A stretch of 64,000 nt of DNA from an uncultured Lachnospiraceae bacterium (lineage in GTDB: Bacteria; Bacillota; Clostridia; Lachnospirales; Lachnospiraceae), in NCBI GenBank assembly GCA_910579685.1, contig CAJTVN010000003.1, positions 1 to 64,000 of the forward strand, written 5' to 3'. Below the pieces are notes generated by a model that worked only from the letters and a program-made list of their open reading frames with translations, did no database searches and had not been told where the DNA came from. Shown piece by piece: positions 8,421 to 17,182 of the stretch. Each line of letters begins with the position of its first letter. Position 1 is the first letter of the stretch. The position numbers and the translations under genes were made by a program.

Positions 8421-10670
8421 TCAATCACCTGCTTCAAATTGCTCCCTCGCCGCCTCAAACAGATTGTGAAGGTAAGGGTACTGCCATTTATCTGCGCCTA
8501 CGTTAGGGACAGCGCCATCACCCCATCCCATGCCCGGCCTGCCGCCGTAATCGGTAAAGCTGGCCGCCATATATCGGACGGTATTCACCAGCACAGTGTT
8601 CGGCTCCTGCCTGCGCACGCCGATTACTTCCGACATATTGGCTTTGCCAAACTTAAAGAAATCCACATACTCCAGAATTTCTTCCCCCGTGTCATATTCA
8701 AAATAGTATCCATACAGGTCGCAGCCATCCTCCATATGACTCTTCTCAAAAGTGAGGTTCGACACCCTTCCCCGGCAAAGCTCTTCGCTGCACCGTATCG
8801 CCTCCTTTTGAAACGCTTCCCAATCCTCCGGTTCATGGAATGGATTTTCCCCCGCGGGATTCGTTACCGGAAGACAGTGAATCTGGTTCTCTTCCTTCCA
8901 GAACCAATAAGTCACGTCACCATTCAGAAAATAATGGGCAAACCCGGCCGGCTGTTCGATTTGGAAACTCCCCTCGGAGCACAGACCGCCCCTGGAATAC
9001 GGATCTTTACGGATGTAAAGAATCTCGGGTATAAATACCGTCTCTCCTACAGGCAGGCAGTCCGGGTTCTTCGGCGCATCTCCGGTTCTCACAATTGATG
9101 TCCACTTGTACCCGGTTCCATAAACACGCTCGCTGATGCGCCAGAGGCTGTCTCCTTCCTGCACTTCGTATTCCAGCATCTTGTCGCCCGTAAGTTTGAT
9201 ATAGTCCTCCGCATCAGCCTGCTGCGGCAGTCCGTGAACCGGCGCAAAAGAATCTCTCCGCTCCCGCTTGGACTTTTCCTCCTGTTCTTCCTCTGTCAGG
9301 CCGTTCGCCACCGCCCTTCTGCTGTTTTCCACCTCTTTTTCCGTCTTGCGCACAAACTGCTCCGTCTGCGGATCCCAGAGCAGATAAGAGGGGGACGCGT
9401 AATCTTCCTCCGCCGCTTTTGCCCCGTTCTCATGAACCGGTGCGCCGATCCGCATATCCGCAAAGCCGTCACCATTTAAATCCGGATAAGTGATCGTATC
9501 CGGCAGCTCAATACTTAGGGATACCTCGCTTTCCTGCAGCGCTTCGCCGGTCTCCATATCCACCACTGTCATGTCGTAGGGTTCGTCCATGCAAAAGCCA
9601 TTCAGGAGATAGTAGCGAAGTTCCGCATCCTCTTCCTCATCCTCTTCCTCCTTCGCAAGCGAGAAGTGCAGGGAAAGCATCCTGCCATCCTCCGTAAGCG
9701 GCAGCTCGTAATCGGCCTGCGCAAGCAGGCCAAAATACCGCATAATCCCTTCGTCTCCGGCGGATTCCCAATTTGTGTCAATTCCACGAACCTCCAGAAA
9801 GCTGCGCTTCGGGTTCTCCAGCTCGGTCAGCCGCTGCTCATGGTCGATCCAGTACAGGCTTTCCTCATCGAGGCCCCAGCCGCTCCACAGCATGCCGTAG
9901 TGCTGAAAAACATCAATAAACACATATTCCAGAGTTTCATCGTCCTCCTCCGACGGTGCGTTCAGCAGGGTAAGTCCGTATGCCGTCCGGTCCTTCACAT
10001 AAAGATTGACCCTGGAGGTGCGGTGGTACAGGCAGGAATACTCATAGCCGTCCTCTTCTTCCACCGTTTCCTGTATATAGTAAAACAGCCTCCCATTGTC
10101 TGCGCTCCATGCGGTCAGCGGATGCTCTTTGGCATCGAATCTTCTTTTCAGAATATGGTACAACTCGAGGGCATGGTCATCCTCCAGCATGGGGAAGGTA
10201 TAGTACAGAAAATGAAGTGAGTCCGCACCCATTTCCTGCGCCGCCGCCTCGTTTAGCGCAGTCTCCATTTCTGCAGGAGAATTGTAAAACCGCCATGTCA
10301 CGTCCGCTTCTCCCCCGAACCGAAAAGCCGACGGCGCATTCCACTCGGTTTCCAGCGTTTCCCCCTCATAATCCTTTATCGTTATTTCCGCACTGGCATA
10401 GGGGCTTGCGGAAATATGTTCATACAGATACCCGCCAAGCTCCTGCACCTTACAGCTGTCATGCTCTGCCTGCCACTCTCTCGGCTCTTCCCTTGTTTCG
10501 GCGCTTTGCGTTTCTTCTTCTCTTCCTGACGGCGCCCCGCAGGCCGCAAGCAGCACGCCAAGTACGACGATACCGATGATCCGGTTTCCTCTTTTTCTGT
10601 TCCGATGTCTTCTTTCGTTGGAATCAGTCTTCTCATTTTTGGGGGTGTCCTGAGATAAATCTTTTGCCAT
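8421..10670 (-). CDS. Large lipoprotein or membrane-anchored protein with LysM domain
   Basis: A 749-residue extracytoplasmic protein of unknown function. The start at 10670 follows AAGGA. About 30 charged residues precede a hydrophobic helix ending in the lipobox-like LLAACG, so the signal is unusually long for a lipoprotein. Near residues 393-408 lies PDLNGDGFADMRIG, an FG-GAP/EF-hand-like calcium-loop motif. Near residues 497-550 a LysM domain is clear (YEVQEGDSLWRISERVYG ... VGETVFIPE), suggesting peptidoglycan binding. Glu-rich acidic stretches separate these. It lies directly upstream of the KAP NTPase on the same strand, with no obvious terminator between them. Confidence 0.75.
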   Translation of the reverse strand: MAKDLSQDTPKNEKTDSNERRHRNRKRGNRIIGIVVLGVLLAACGAPSGREEETQSAETREEPREWQAEHDSCKVQELGGYLYEHISASPYASAEITIKDYEGETLETEWNAPSAFRFGGEADVTWRFYNSPAEMETALNEAAAQEMGADSLHFLYYTFPMLEDDHALELYHILKRRFDAKEHPLTAWSADNGRLFYYIQETVEEEDGYEYSCLYHRTSRVNLYVKDRTAYGLTLLNAPSEEDDETLEYVFIDVFQHYGMLWSGWGLDEESLYWIDHEQRLTELENPKRSFLEVRGIDTNWESAGDEGIMRYFGLLAQADYELPLTEDGRMLSLHFSLAKEEEDEEEDAELRYYLLNGFCMDEPYDMTVVDMETGEALQESEVSLSIELPDTITYPDLNGDGFADMRIGAPVHENGAKAAEEDYASPSYLLWDPQTEQFVRKTEKEVENSRRAVANGLTEEEQEEKSKRERRDSFAPVHGLPQQADAEDYIKLTGDKMLEYEVQEGDSLWRISERVYGTGYKWTSIVRTGDAPKNPDCLPVGETVFIPEILYIRKDPYSRGGLCSEGSFQIEQPAGFAHYFLNGDVTYWFWKEENQIHCLPVTNPAGENPFHEPEDWEAFQKEAIRCSEELCRGRVSNLTFEKSHMEDGCDLYGYYFEYDTGEEILEYVDFFKFGKANMSEVIGVRRQEPNTVLVNTVRYMAASFTDYGGRPGMGWGDGAVPNVGADKWQYPYLHNLFEAAREQFEAGD

Positions 10671-10719
10671 ATATTGTCCTTCCGACTGTCTATTTGTGAT
10701 CTTTAATTTTTGAGGTAAA

Positions 10720-10890
10720 TCATACAATCAAATTTGACATCGTACCATAGCAGGTCACATACGCCCCTGTCCCCGCTCTGGTCAGTGCCACATACAGCAG
10801 GCATTTCTCTCCTGTCTCAAATTCTTCCAAGGATACATCATCCGAAAAGTCACTGCGGACAGCGGAAACGTGCGCTGCCGGGTGCGCACG
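10720..10890 (-). pseudogene. C-terminal remnant of a UvrD/Rep-type helicase
   Basis: The reading frame across this stretch ends at 10720 and contains LEEFETGEKCLLYVALTRAGTG followed by AYVTCYGTMSNL. This matches the conserved motif VI region of superfamily 1 UvrD/Rep helicases (usually E-x-x-R-LLYVALTRA). Only about 55 residues are present and there is no start or SD. It follows the Uma2 stop directly. It is read as a decayed fragment left by a deletion or recombination event, not an expressed gene. Confidence 0.6.
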
Positions 10891-10891
10891 T

Positions 10892-11452
10892 TCAGTTATC
10901 CAGTAATTCAGACATCTCACTGAAGTTAATATATAAATCATCATAGATGCCAGCTTTTACAATATCAGAAAAGGTATAATCACCAGTATTCTCGGATTCA
11001 AAATTATAAACAAGAATACGGTTTTTTTCCGGGTCAACAATCCAGTACTCTCTCACACCTGCAGTACGGTATTTAAAAAGTTTTGTAAAATAATCCATCT
11101 GTCTGCTGCCCGGCGATACGATTTCTATGATCCAATCCGGCGCGCCACAGCAACCCTTGTCAGAAAGCTTCTCATGATCACATATGACAGAAATATCCGG
11201 TTCAACATAATTTACATCGTCTTTATTCAAAAATACCGCAAAAGGAGAGATATCTACCTCACAAGATCCACTGTGAGAATTGACATATTCACGGATAAGT
11301 GCAAATATTTCCCCTGTAATACGCTGGTGTCTTCTGGTCGGAGGTGCCATATAGTATATCTGACCATCCACCAGTTCCGCACGTTCTCCTTCCGGCAGAG
11401 AATAAATGTCGTTAATAGTATAAAGTTTTTGCTGTGCCAATGTCAGCGCCAT
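10892..11452 (-). CDS. Uma2-family (DUF820) PD-(D/E)XK endonuclease-like protein
   Basis: A 186-residue member of the Uma2 family, a restriction-nuclease-fold group of unclear role that is common as accessory genes. Family features are in order: ELVDGQIYYMAPP near residue 27, the catalytic-type VEPDISVICD near residue 84 and DWIIEIVSPGSR near residue 107. YFTKLFKYRTAGVREYWIVDP follows near residue 122. The Asp and Glu expected for the active site are present. It has its own likely promoter (TATAAT at 11520-11525) and SD GGAAGG. A helicase fragment follows directly downstream. Confidence 0.88.
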   Translation of the reverse strand: MALTLAQQKLYTINDIYSLPEGERAELVDGQIYYMAPPTRRHQRITGEIFALIREYVNSHSGSCEVDISPFAVFLNKDDVNYVEPDISVICDHEKLSDKGCCGAPDWIIEIVSPGSRQMDYFTKLFKYRTAGVREYWIVDPEKNRILVYNFESENTGDYTFSDIVKAGIYDDLYINFSEMSELLDN

Positions 11453-11519
11453 AATAACACTTCCTTTCCGGGCTATTTTATGCGATCTAATTTTATATAT
11501 CCAATATTCCTGCCTTTAA

Positions 11520-11548
11520 ATTATACCGAAAATCTCTGCTCATTTCCA
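11520..11548 (-). promoter_or_regulatory. Likely sigma-70-type promoter of the Uma2 gene
   Basis: On the minus strand TATAAT lies at 11520-11525, with a weak -35 (TGGAAA at 11543-11548) 17 bases upstream. It is about 70 bases upstream of the Uma2 ATG. No clear terminator is seen between vanT and this promoter, so read-through from the van operon is possible. Confidence 0.4.
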
Positions 11549-11640
11549 CAACAATTTAACATCCCTCTCTTTCCCTACCTGTATCTTATCACAAGCTCCC
11601 GGCTTTGGCGATGTGTATTTTTAACAGGCAATTCTTTGCG

Positions 11641-13908
11641 CTACACCATCACCCGCTCCAGCCTCGCCCCCATCCTGCTCAAAATCTCATTACTGATCGT
11701 ACCGGCCCATTCCGCCAGATCACCGGCCGTAATTTCCTCATCCCCGGACTTTCCGATCACAACGGCCACATCCCCGGACTTTACATCCGGAATTTTGCTC
11801 ACATCCACAATGGTCTGATCCATGCAGATGCGGCCCACCACCGGGGCTTTTCGGCCGTTTATCAGCACGAAGCCCCGACCTGCGGAAAGACATCTGGGCA
11901 GCCCGTCCCCGTATCCCACGGTGATCGTTGCGATCTCCATATCCCGCTGAGCCGTAAAAGCCATGCCATAACCCGCCGTCTCTCCACAGTTCAGTCTCCT
12001 CACGCAGGCAACCCTTGCCTTCAGGGACAGCACCGGCCTTAAGATCTCTTTCCACCTTCCCGTGTCCTCCCGGGTGCTCAGCACCCCGTAAAGCGCAATG
12101 CCTGCCCGGGCGTAATCCTCCGCAAGATGCGGATAATTCAGAATTCCATAGCTGGACTGCAGATGCAGCTTCGGGCAGGAATAACCGCTTCGTTCCAGAT
12201 CATCCGCCACCGCATAAAACCGCTTTGCCTGCAGATCCGTAAAGCTCTGTTCCTTTAACGCCTCCCCGTCTGATGTGCAAAGATGCGTAAACAGGCCGTC
12301 AACCTCCAGGTTTTTCATCTCAAATATCTTCCCAATCCGCTCTCTCTGCTCATATCCGATTCCCAGACGGTGCATTCCCGTATCCACCCCGATGTGCACG
12401 TGAAGCTTTTTCCCATACCCGTTCAGCTTCTCCGCATAGGGGTAATCCACAATGGTCTGCGTAAGGCGGCAGCGATGCAGCAGGTCAAACTGCGATGGAT
12501 CCGTATAGCCAAGCACCAGAATCTCTCCCCGCACCCCTTTTCTTCGAAGCGCTTCCCCTTCCCCTGCGCTTGCCACACAGAAGGCCTCAACGCCAAGCCG
12601 GTTCAGCTCCCTTGCGATCAGAACCGCTCCATGCCCGTAAGCGTCCGCCTTTACCGCAGGCATCAGCGCACAGGAGGCGGGGAGCATCGCCCGCAGAGCC
12701 TCCACATTCCCGGAAAGCGCCTTCCGATCCAGCTCAATCCAGGCTCTCGCCCGTTTCCCATCCTTGCTTTCCGAACCTCCTGTTCCCGGTGTTCTGCCGC
12801 CTTTTATCAAATCCTCAAAACGCGATATAAGAATCGCCGCCGTAATCGACAGTACCGTTACCGCTGCGTAATGAATCAGGCTGTTGTCCACCAGAAGCCC
12901 TGTTTTATGCATGATTCCTGCCGCCCTTCTTACCACGACGATCACTGCAGGGTGCAGAATATAAACCCAGGTGGAGACGGTCCGCAGATGCCTCATCGGC
13001 CTGCTTTTTCCTGAAAGAAGGATCTCATACAGAAAGATCATAACCGGAACCAGAAAAACATACATACTGTCATGGCGCGGAAAGCCCAGGCCCCGCAGAA
13101 GGAACCCCTCCTCGGCCATCAGCACCACGGAAAGGAAAAAGCAGCTCAAAAGCCAAAGAATGCCTTTTCCCCCGGCATCCTGCCCTGTCCGCTTTCCGCT
13201 CTCTCCCAGGCCGTTTTGGGCTTTCCGGCTTTTGCCTCCCAGCACACTGCCCAGAGATAAGAACAATGGTGCAAAAAACAGTCCGTTCCGGGTATGGGGG
13301 CTGATCTGAAAAATGAGATCATAGACAGAAGTCATCGCCGGAATTCTCTGCACAGCCCCGTAATAGCTGTCTCCAAGCAGGCCTGTCACGTAGAGCGCCC
13401 CCGACACGAACAGCGTTCCCTTAAGTCCCAGAAAACGGCCGAGGAACGTCACAAGCAAAACTCCCAGCATGCAGGCGGGAAAATACCACAGATGATAAAA
13501 GGTTCCCTCAAATATAAGCATCTGCAGCGCTTTTGCCAGGGTAAGCCCCCTGTAATGTCCGGCATATATTCCCAGAGGCAGATACAGCGCAATGGAGATT
13601 CCATATATAAAAGCAAGCTTCCCCAGATAATTCCATATGGCTCTTGGTTCCCCTCCCCCGGCACACTGCCCGAAAGGCCGCCGGACGGATCCCGCCTTTG
13701 AACCGGATGAAAAAAACTGCGGGCACAATACGAACTGTCCCGTTACCATGAAAAAAAAGGGCACCGCCACCCTGGCAAGAATCCTCGTGAGAAAAAAGTC
13801 CGCATCTGCGCTGTAGGAGCCTAGGGGCGACGTGTGGATGGCAATCACCAGAACTGCCGCCAGAATCCGAAACCTGTCAAGTCCTCCGTAAGATTGTTCC
13901 TGTTTCAT
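11641..13908 (-). CDS. vanT: Membrane-bound serine racemase VanT (vanG type)
   Basis: A 755-residue two-domain protein that supplies D-serine for D-Ala-D-Ser peptidoglycan precursors. Residues 8 to about 370 form an acyltransferase-3-type polytopic membrane domain (YGGLDRFRILAAVLVIAIH at the N-terminus) proposed to handle serine uptake. Residues about 390-755 are an alanine-racemase-type PLP domain. It has the PLP lysine in PAVKADAYGHG near residue 420, the HIGVDTGMHRLG strand and the C-terminal GYGDGLPR and ICMDQTIVDVS motifs. The ATG at 13908 has GGAGG seven bases upstream and lies two bases after the vanXY stop. An ATG at 13914 overlapping that stop is possible but poorly spaced. It is the last gene of the resistance operon. 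Confidence 0.93.
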   Translation of the reverse strand: MKQEQSYGGLDRFRILAAVLVIAIHTSPLGSYSADADFFLTRILARVAVPFFFMVTGQFVLCPQFFSSGSKAGSVRRPFGQCAGGGEPRAIWNYLGKLAFIYGISIALYLPLGIYAGHYRGLTLAKALQMLIFEGTFYHLWYFPACMLGVLLVTFLGRFLGLKGTLFVSGALYVTGLLGDSYYGAVQRIPAMTSVYDLIFQISPHTRNGLFFAPLFLSLGSVLGGKSRKAQNGLGESGKRTGQDAGGKGILWLLSCFFLSVVLMAEEGFLLRGLGFPRHDSMYVFLVPVMIFLYEILLSGKSRPMRHLRTVSTWVYILHPAVIVVVRRAAGIMHKTGLLVDNSLIHYAAVTVLSITAAILISRFEDLIKGGRTPGTGGSESKDGKRARAWIELDRKALSGNVEALRAMLPASCALMPAVKADAYGHGAVLIARELNRLGVEAFCVASAGEGEALRRKGVRGEILVLGYTDPSQFDLLHRCRLTQTIVDYPYAEKLNGYGKKLHVHIGVDTGMHRLGIGYEQRERIGKIFEMKNLEVDGLFTHLCTSDGEALKEQSFTDLQAKRFYAVADDLERSGYSCPKLHLQSSYGILNYPHLAEDYARAGIALYGVLSTREDTGRWKEILRPVLSLKARVACVRRLNCGETAGYGMAFTAQRDMEIATITVGYGDGLPRCLSAGRGFVLINGRKAPVVGRICMDQTIVDVSKIPDVKSGDVAVVIGKSGDEEITAGDLAEWAGTISNEILSRMGARLERVMV

Positions 13909-13910
13909 AG

Positions 13911-14717
13911 TCATACCTCCCCATACCTCCGGCTCTGCCCGCCGCTTTGTCCGTTCTTCCACTGCGTAAGAATAAAGCCGTCCACATTATTGCCCGACAC
14001 CGCATAGGGCACCCTGGGATCCAGCTCCAGTCTGGTACATCCCTCCTTCGCCTTCAGATAAGATACTTCTATTTCTCTTCCTCCCTCCCGGACACAATAT
14101 GCCGCCTCCCCATAGGGAAACTGCCGGATAAAGGAGATATATTCTTCCAGTGTCATTTCCTTTTCCTGCATAATGCGGGCATGGGGGATTCCCACATAAC
14201 GGAAGTGCCAGGGCTCGTGACCGATCCCCGTAATCTCTTCCTTTCCCGCAGGATACCTCTCAATAAATCCATACTCCGCCGCCTTCTTCCGGAAGCTCTG
14301 ACAGATTCCGGTATAGGGAAAATCCGGACGGATAAAGTCAATTTCCTCCTGTCTTTTCCCAAGATCAATGGCAAGTCCCGTCTGATGCTCACTATGGCCG
14401 GGCAGGGCAACATACTTTTCCGTAAATTCCCGGCCGCTCTCTGCAAGGGATTCCTCCCATATAGCCTTCTGCTCCCGGTAGGAGCGCCATCCGCTGACCG
14501 GCACGATTTCCCGCCAGCCCCCGATCACCTCCATAAGGCTGTCAAGCAGAAGAGCGGCCCTGCGCTGCAACAGAGTCCGCACAGTCATCTCCCGTCCTGC
14601 CGCACTCAGCTGCACAGCCAGATCCTCTGCCCTTTCCCGGTATCCATATTCCCGGTTTACCAATATCAGACTTCCCCTGTAAATACTTTCCGCCTGCAAG
14701 TCTATGGTTCCATTCAT
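13911..14717 (-). CDS. vanXY: D,D-dipeptidase/D,D-carboxypeptidase VanXY (vanG type)
   Basis: A 268-residue zinc peptidase of the VanY/VanX family. It is expected to remove D-Ala-D-Ala and the terminal D-Ala of pentapeptides so that D-Ser-ending precursors dominate. The zinc/catalytic motifs are HSEHQTGLAIDLG near residues 107-119 and GHEPWHFRYVG near residues 163-173. There is no signal peptide or membrane anchor, as in cytoplasmic VanXY and unlike membrane VanY. The ATG at 14717 follows AGGAGG. It begins 31 bases after the ligase stop and is followed by vanT two bases after its own stop. Confidence 0.9.
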   Translation of the reverse strand: MNGTIDLQAESIYRGSLILVNREYGYRERAEDLAVQLSAAGREMTVRTLLQRRAALLLDSLMEVIGGWREIVPVSGWRSYREQKAIWEESLAESGREFTEKYVALPGHSEHQTGLAIDLGKRQEEIDFIRPDFPYTGICQSFRKKAAEYGFIERYPAGKEEITGIGHEPWHFRYVGIPHARIMQEKEMTLEEYISFIRQFPYGEAAYCVREGGREIEVSYLKAKEGCTRLELDPRVPYAVSGNNVDGFILTQWKNGQSGGQSRRYGEV

Positions 14718-14748
14718 CCCCGTGATCCTCCTTCCCTGTGTTTGTCTT

Positions 14749-15819
14749 TCACGCTTCCCTTTCCATTGCCTGGCGGATAATCGTATCAAGCAGCCTCTCA
14801 AAGGGATAACCCGCCGCTCTCATCATACCGGGATAGCGGCTGTGCGCCGTGAAGCCCGGTATGGTGTTGACCTCGTTAAACACGACCTCTCCTTTCGGCG
14901 TCAGAAACAGATCCACCCTGGCAAAGCATTCGCATCCAAGCGCCCTGTAGATGGTTCTGGCCGTCTCCTTGACTTTCCGGGCTGTCTCCTCGCTGATCCT
15001 GGCAGGCACATGAATGGCGGAAGTTTTCAGCGTATATTTTTCCGTAAAGTCAAAAAATCCTCCCGCCAGCTCAATTTCATCCACCTCTCCCACCACAAGT
15101 TCCCGCCTGCCAAGTACGGCGCAGCCTACCTCGAAGCCCTCAATATTTTCCTCAAGAATCACCTCGTCATCATACCCAAAGGCAAGCTTTATCGCCCCGG
15201 AAAGCTCCTCCTCTCCCACGGCCCTGGTCACTCCGTAGGAAGAGCCCGCCTTCACCGGTTTGACATAGATGGGATAGCCCGTCCGCCGTGCAAACGCAAA
15301 GGCCGCAGCCTCCTCACCCCTTCGGATTACAAAGGCCTCCGGAACCCTCACTCCGGACAGCCCCGCCAGCTTATGCGCCCTGTCCTTATCCATGCACAGG
15401 GCGGACGACAGCACGCCGCAGCCCGCAAGGGGGATTCCCGACAGCCCGATGAGACCCTGAATCGTACCGTCCTCCCCGTTCCTGCCATGAAGCACCGGGA
15501 AGGCCACGTCAACGGGAATTTCCCCGATTCCCTCTTTCCCTATCAGCAAGAGCTTATGGCTATCCTTCCCCGGCGGCAGCAATGCGGGCACGCAATCCTG
15601 CGGATTGTGCCAGGCATCCTCCCGGATCTTCTCCACATCTCCCCGGAAAAAGAACCAGTTCCCTTCCCTGGTGATCCCCACGGGAACCGGCTCGTATTTC
15701 TCCCTGTCCAAATGACAGATAACCGAATAAGCGGATTCCAGGGAAACCCCGTACTCCGAAGAAGCGCCTCCAAAAAATACCGCCACTGCAATTTTCCTGT
15801 TTTCAACCAGACCTTTCAT
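14749..15819 (-). CDS. vanG: D-alanine-D-serine ligase VanG
   Basis: A 356-residue ATP-grasp ligase joining D-Ala to D-Ser for vancomycin-tolerant cell-wall precursors. Family motifs are FFGGASSEYGVSLESA (residues 15-30), the HGRNGEDGTIQG loop near residue 112, SGIPLAGCGVLSS near residue 128, and the EVNTIPGFTAHSRYP C-terminal signature near residue 327. The omega-loop segment EKYTLKTS resembles D-Ala-D-Ser ligases rather than VanA/B D-Ala-D-Lac ligases, and the adjacent serine racemase agrees. SD AAGGAAGG precedes the ATG. It is the first gene after an internal terminator downstream of vanS. Confidence 0.92.
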   Translation of the reverse strand: MKGLVENRKIAVAVFFGGASSEYGVSLESAYSVICHLDREKYEPVPVGITREGNWFFFRGDVEKIREDAWHNPQDCVPALLPPGKDSHKLLLIGKEGIGEIPVDVAFPVLHGRNGEDGTIQGLIGLSGIPLAGCGVLSSALCMDKDRAHKLAGLSGVRVPEAFVIRRGEEAAAFAFARRTGYPIYVKPVKAGSSYGVTRAVGEEELSGAIKLAFGYDDEVILEENIEGFEVGCAVLGRRELVVGEVDEIELAGGFFDFTEKYTLKTSAIHVPARISEETARKVKETARTIYRALGCECFARVDLFLTPKGEVVFNEVNTIPGFTAHSRYPGMMRAAGYPFERLLDTIIRQAMEREA

Positions 15820-15881
15820 TTCACCGTTCCTTCCTTTCCGATTTTATAATTTCTTACCATTTCTGCCGCATGAGTCTGCAC

Positions 15882-15937
15882 AAAAAAGGATCCGTTCCGA
15901 TACATAAATCGTACCAGAACGGATCGTCCCTTTTTTT
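15882..15937 (-). terminator. Hairpin between vanS and vanG, likely intrinsic terminator
   Basis: The arms ATCCGTTC (15890-15897) and GAACGGAT (15917-15924) form a stem. On the minus strand it is followed by six T residues (15882-15887), and there is a matching T run on the other strand. It would end or attenuate transcription from vanRS before vanG, so that vanG-vanXY-vanT depends on its own inducible promoter. Confidence 0.65.
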
Positions 15938-15972
15938 CGTTATTTATTTTCGAAAGCTTGTGATTTTGTCCC

Positions 15973-15985
15973 AAAAATCTTACAA
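15973..15985 (-). promoter_or_regulatory. Possible VanR-binding site upstream of vanG
   Basis: The minus-strand TTGTAAGATTTTT resembles the TCGTANGAAATTT-type box I recall for VanR-family regulators. It lies in the 223-base vanS-vanG spacer, upstream of the terminator. Only 9 of 12 defined positions agree, and no convincing -35/-10 pair could be placed, so this is a weak suggestion. Confidence 0.25.
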
Positions 15986-16042
15986 TTTTATGACTTTTCG
16001 AATGTTTGACGGATTGTGAGAGCACAAGGTTCAAAACGACCC

Positions 16043-17182
16043 TCAGTCATCAGAGGGCAACCGCGGCAGCTGACCTGCGGGAAGAACCACCGTGAACACC
16101 ACGCTCTCCTTCGCACTCTCCGCCCGGATCGTGCCCCCGTGAAGCTCCACGATTTCCCTGGCTATGGCAAGTCCGAGGCCTGCCCCGCCTGTTGCGGAAG
16201 ACCGGGAGGAATCCAGCCGGAAAAACTGCTCGAAAATATGCTCCAGCTTCTCCTTCGGAATGGTCTTTCCTCGGTTCCAGATACTGATCTCCACCCGGTC
16301 CTCAATCTGCTTTACCATGGAAAAATAAATTTCCGTCCGCTCATAGCTGTAGCTGGCCGCATTGCGGATCAGATTGTCAAACACCCTCTCCAGCTTGTCG
16401 GGATCACAGAGAATCTCCACATCCGGGACGATACTCGTGCGGATAGAAAGCTCCTTTTCCGCAAGCACAGGCCGGAACTCGTCTATGATCTGTTCCAGCA
16501 TACGGCTAAGATTTATCCTCTCCGTTTCCAGAACCAGGGTGGTAAGGTTAAAGCGGGTGATATCAAAAAACTCATTAATCAACTCCTCCAGACGCTGCGC
16601 CTTATCCAGCGCAATTCCCGTATACCTTGTCCGGAGCTCCGGGGAAATCTGCGGTTCATCCCGAAGGAGCGTCAGATATCCGATGACGCTGGCGAGCGGA
16701 GTCTTCAAGTCGTGGGCCAGATAAACGACCAGATCATTTTTCCGCTGTTCCGCCTCCCTTGCAATCATGGTATTTCGCAGAGCCTGTTCCCGAACAAGAT
16801 TCAGCTCGTTTTCCACATCCCCCATGGCCTCGGACAGGCGAACCGGTTCCTCCCTCTCATGAACCAGAGTTTCAGCCGCATCCACCACCTCATTCAGATA
16901 CCGCAGCGGCTTAGCTATAAAACGGTAGGTAATGACTGTCCATCCCGCAATACAGAGAACGCCGCTGACCCAGGCGATATTATATTCGATAAACTTCAGC
17001 AGAATATAAACAATATTGTCCGCCTGCCAGGTAAACCGCAGGCAGATACTGATACCGACCACTACCGCCAAAGCAAGAATGACCACAAATCCCAGAAGGG
17101 AAGCAACATACTGCAGCATAAGACGCCTTGCAATCGACTTCCGGCCCAGGCGGTTCGTCCATCCGCTCTCTTTCTTATTCAA
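16043..17182 (-). CDS. vanS: Sensor histidine kinase VanS (vanG type)
   Basis: A 379-residue membrane sensor kinase that would phosphorylate VanR in response to glycopeptide. Two membrane helices (about residues 24-47 and 65-87) flank a very short outside loop. They are followed by a linker/HAMP-like region, the HisKA box AHDLKTPLASVIGY near residue 165, an N box (NLIRNAASYS) and GGAGLGLAIAREIVELHGG near residue 340. The start is a TTG at 17182 that overlaps the vanR stop by eight bases; a GGAGTGGGG stretch serves as SD. It is followed by a terminator-like hairpin. Confidence 0.9.
   Translation of the reverse strand: MNKKESGWTNRLGRKSIARRLMLQYVASLLGFVVILALAVVVGISICLRFTWQADNIVYILLKFIEYNIAWVSGVLCIAGWTVITYRFIAKPLRYLNEVVDAAETLVHEREEPVRLSEAMGDVENELNLVREQALRNTMIAREAEQRKNDLVVYLAHDLKTPLASVIGYLTLLRDEPQISPELRTRYTGIALDKAQRLEELINEFFDITRFNLTTLVLETERINLSRMLEQIIDEFRPVLAEKELSIRTSIVPDVEILCDPDKLERVFDNLIRNAASYSYERTEIYFSMVKQIEDRVEISIWNRGKTIPKEKLEHIFEQFFRLDSSRSSATGGAGLGLAIAREIVELHGGTIRAESAKESVVFTVVLPAGQLPRLPSDD

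Noticed and set aside
14704..15849. 381-codon plus-strand frame opposite vanG
   Set aside because: It lies antisense to a clear ATP-grasp ligase and shows low-complexity Arg/His/Pro content and no SD.
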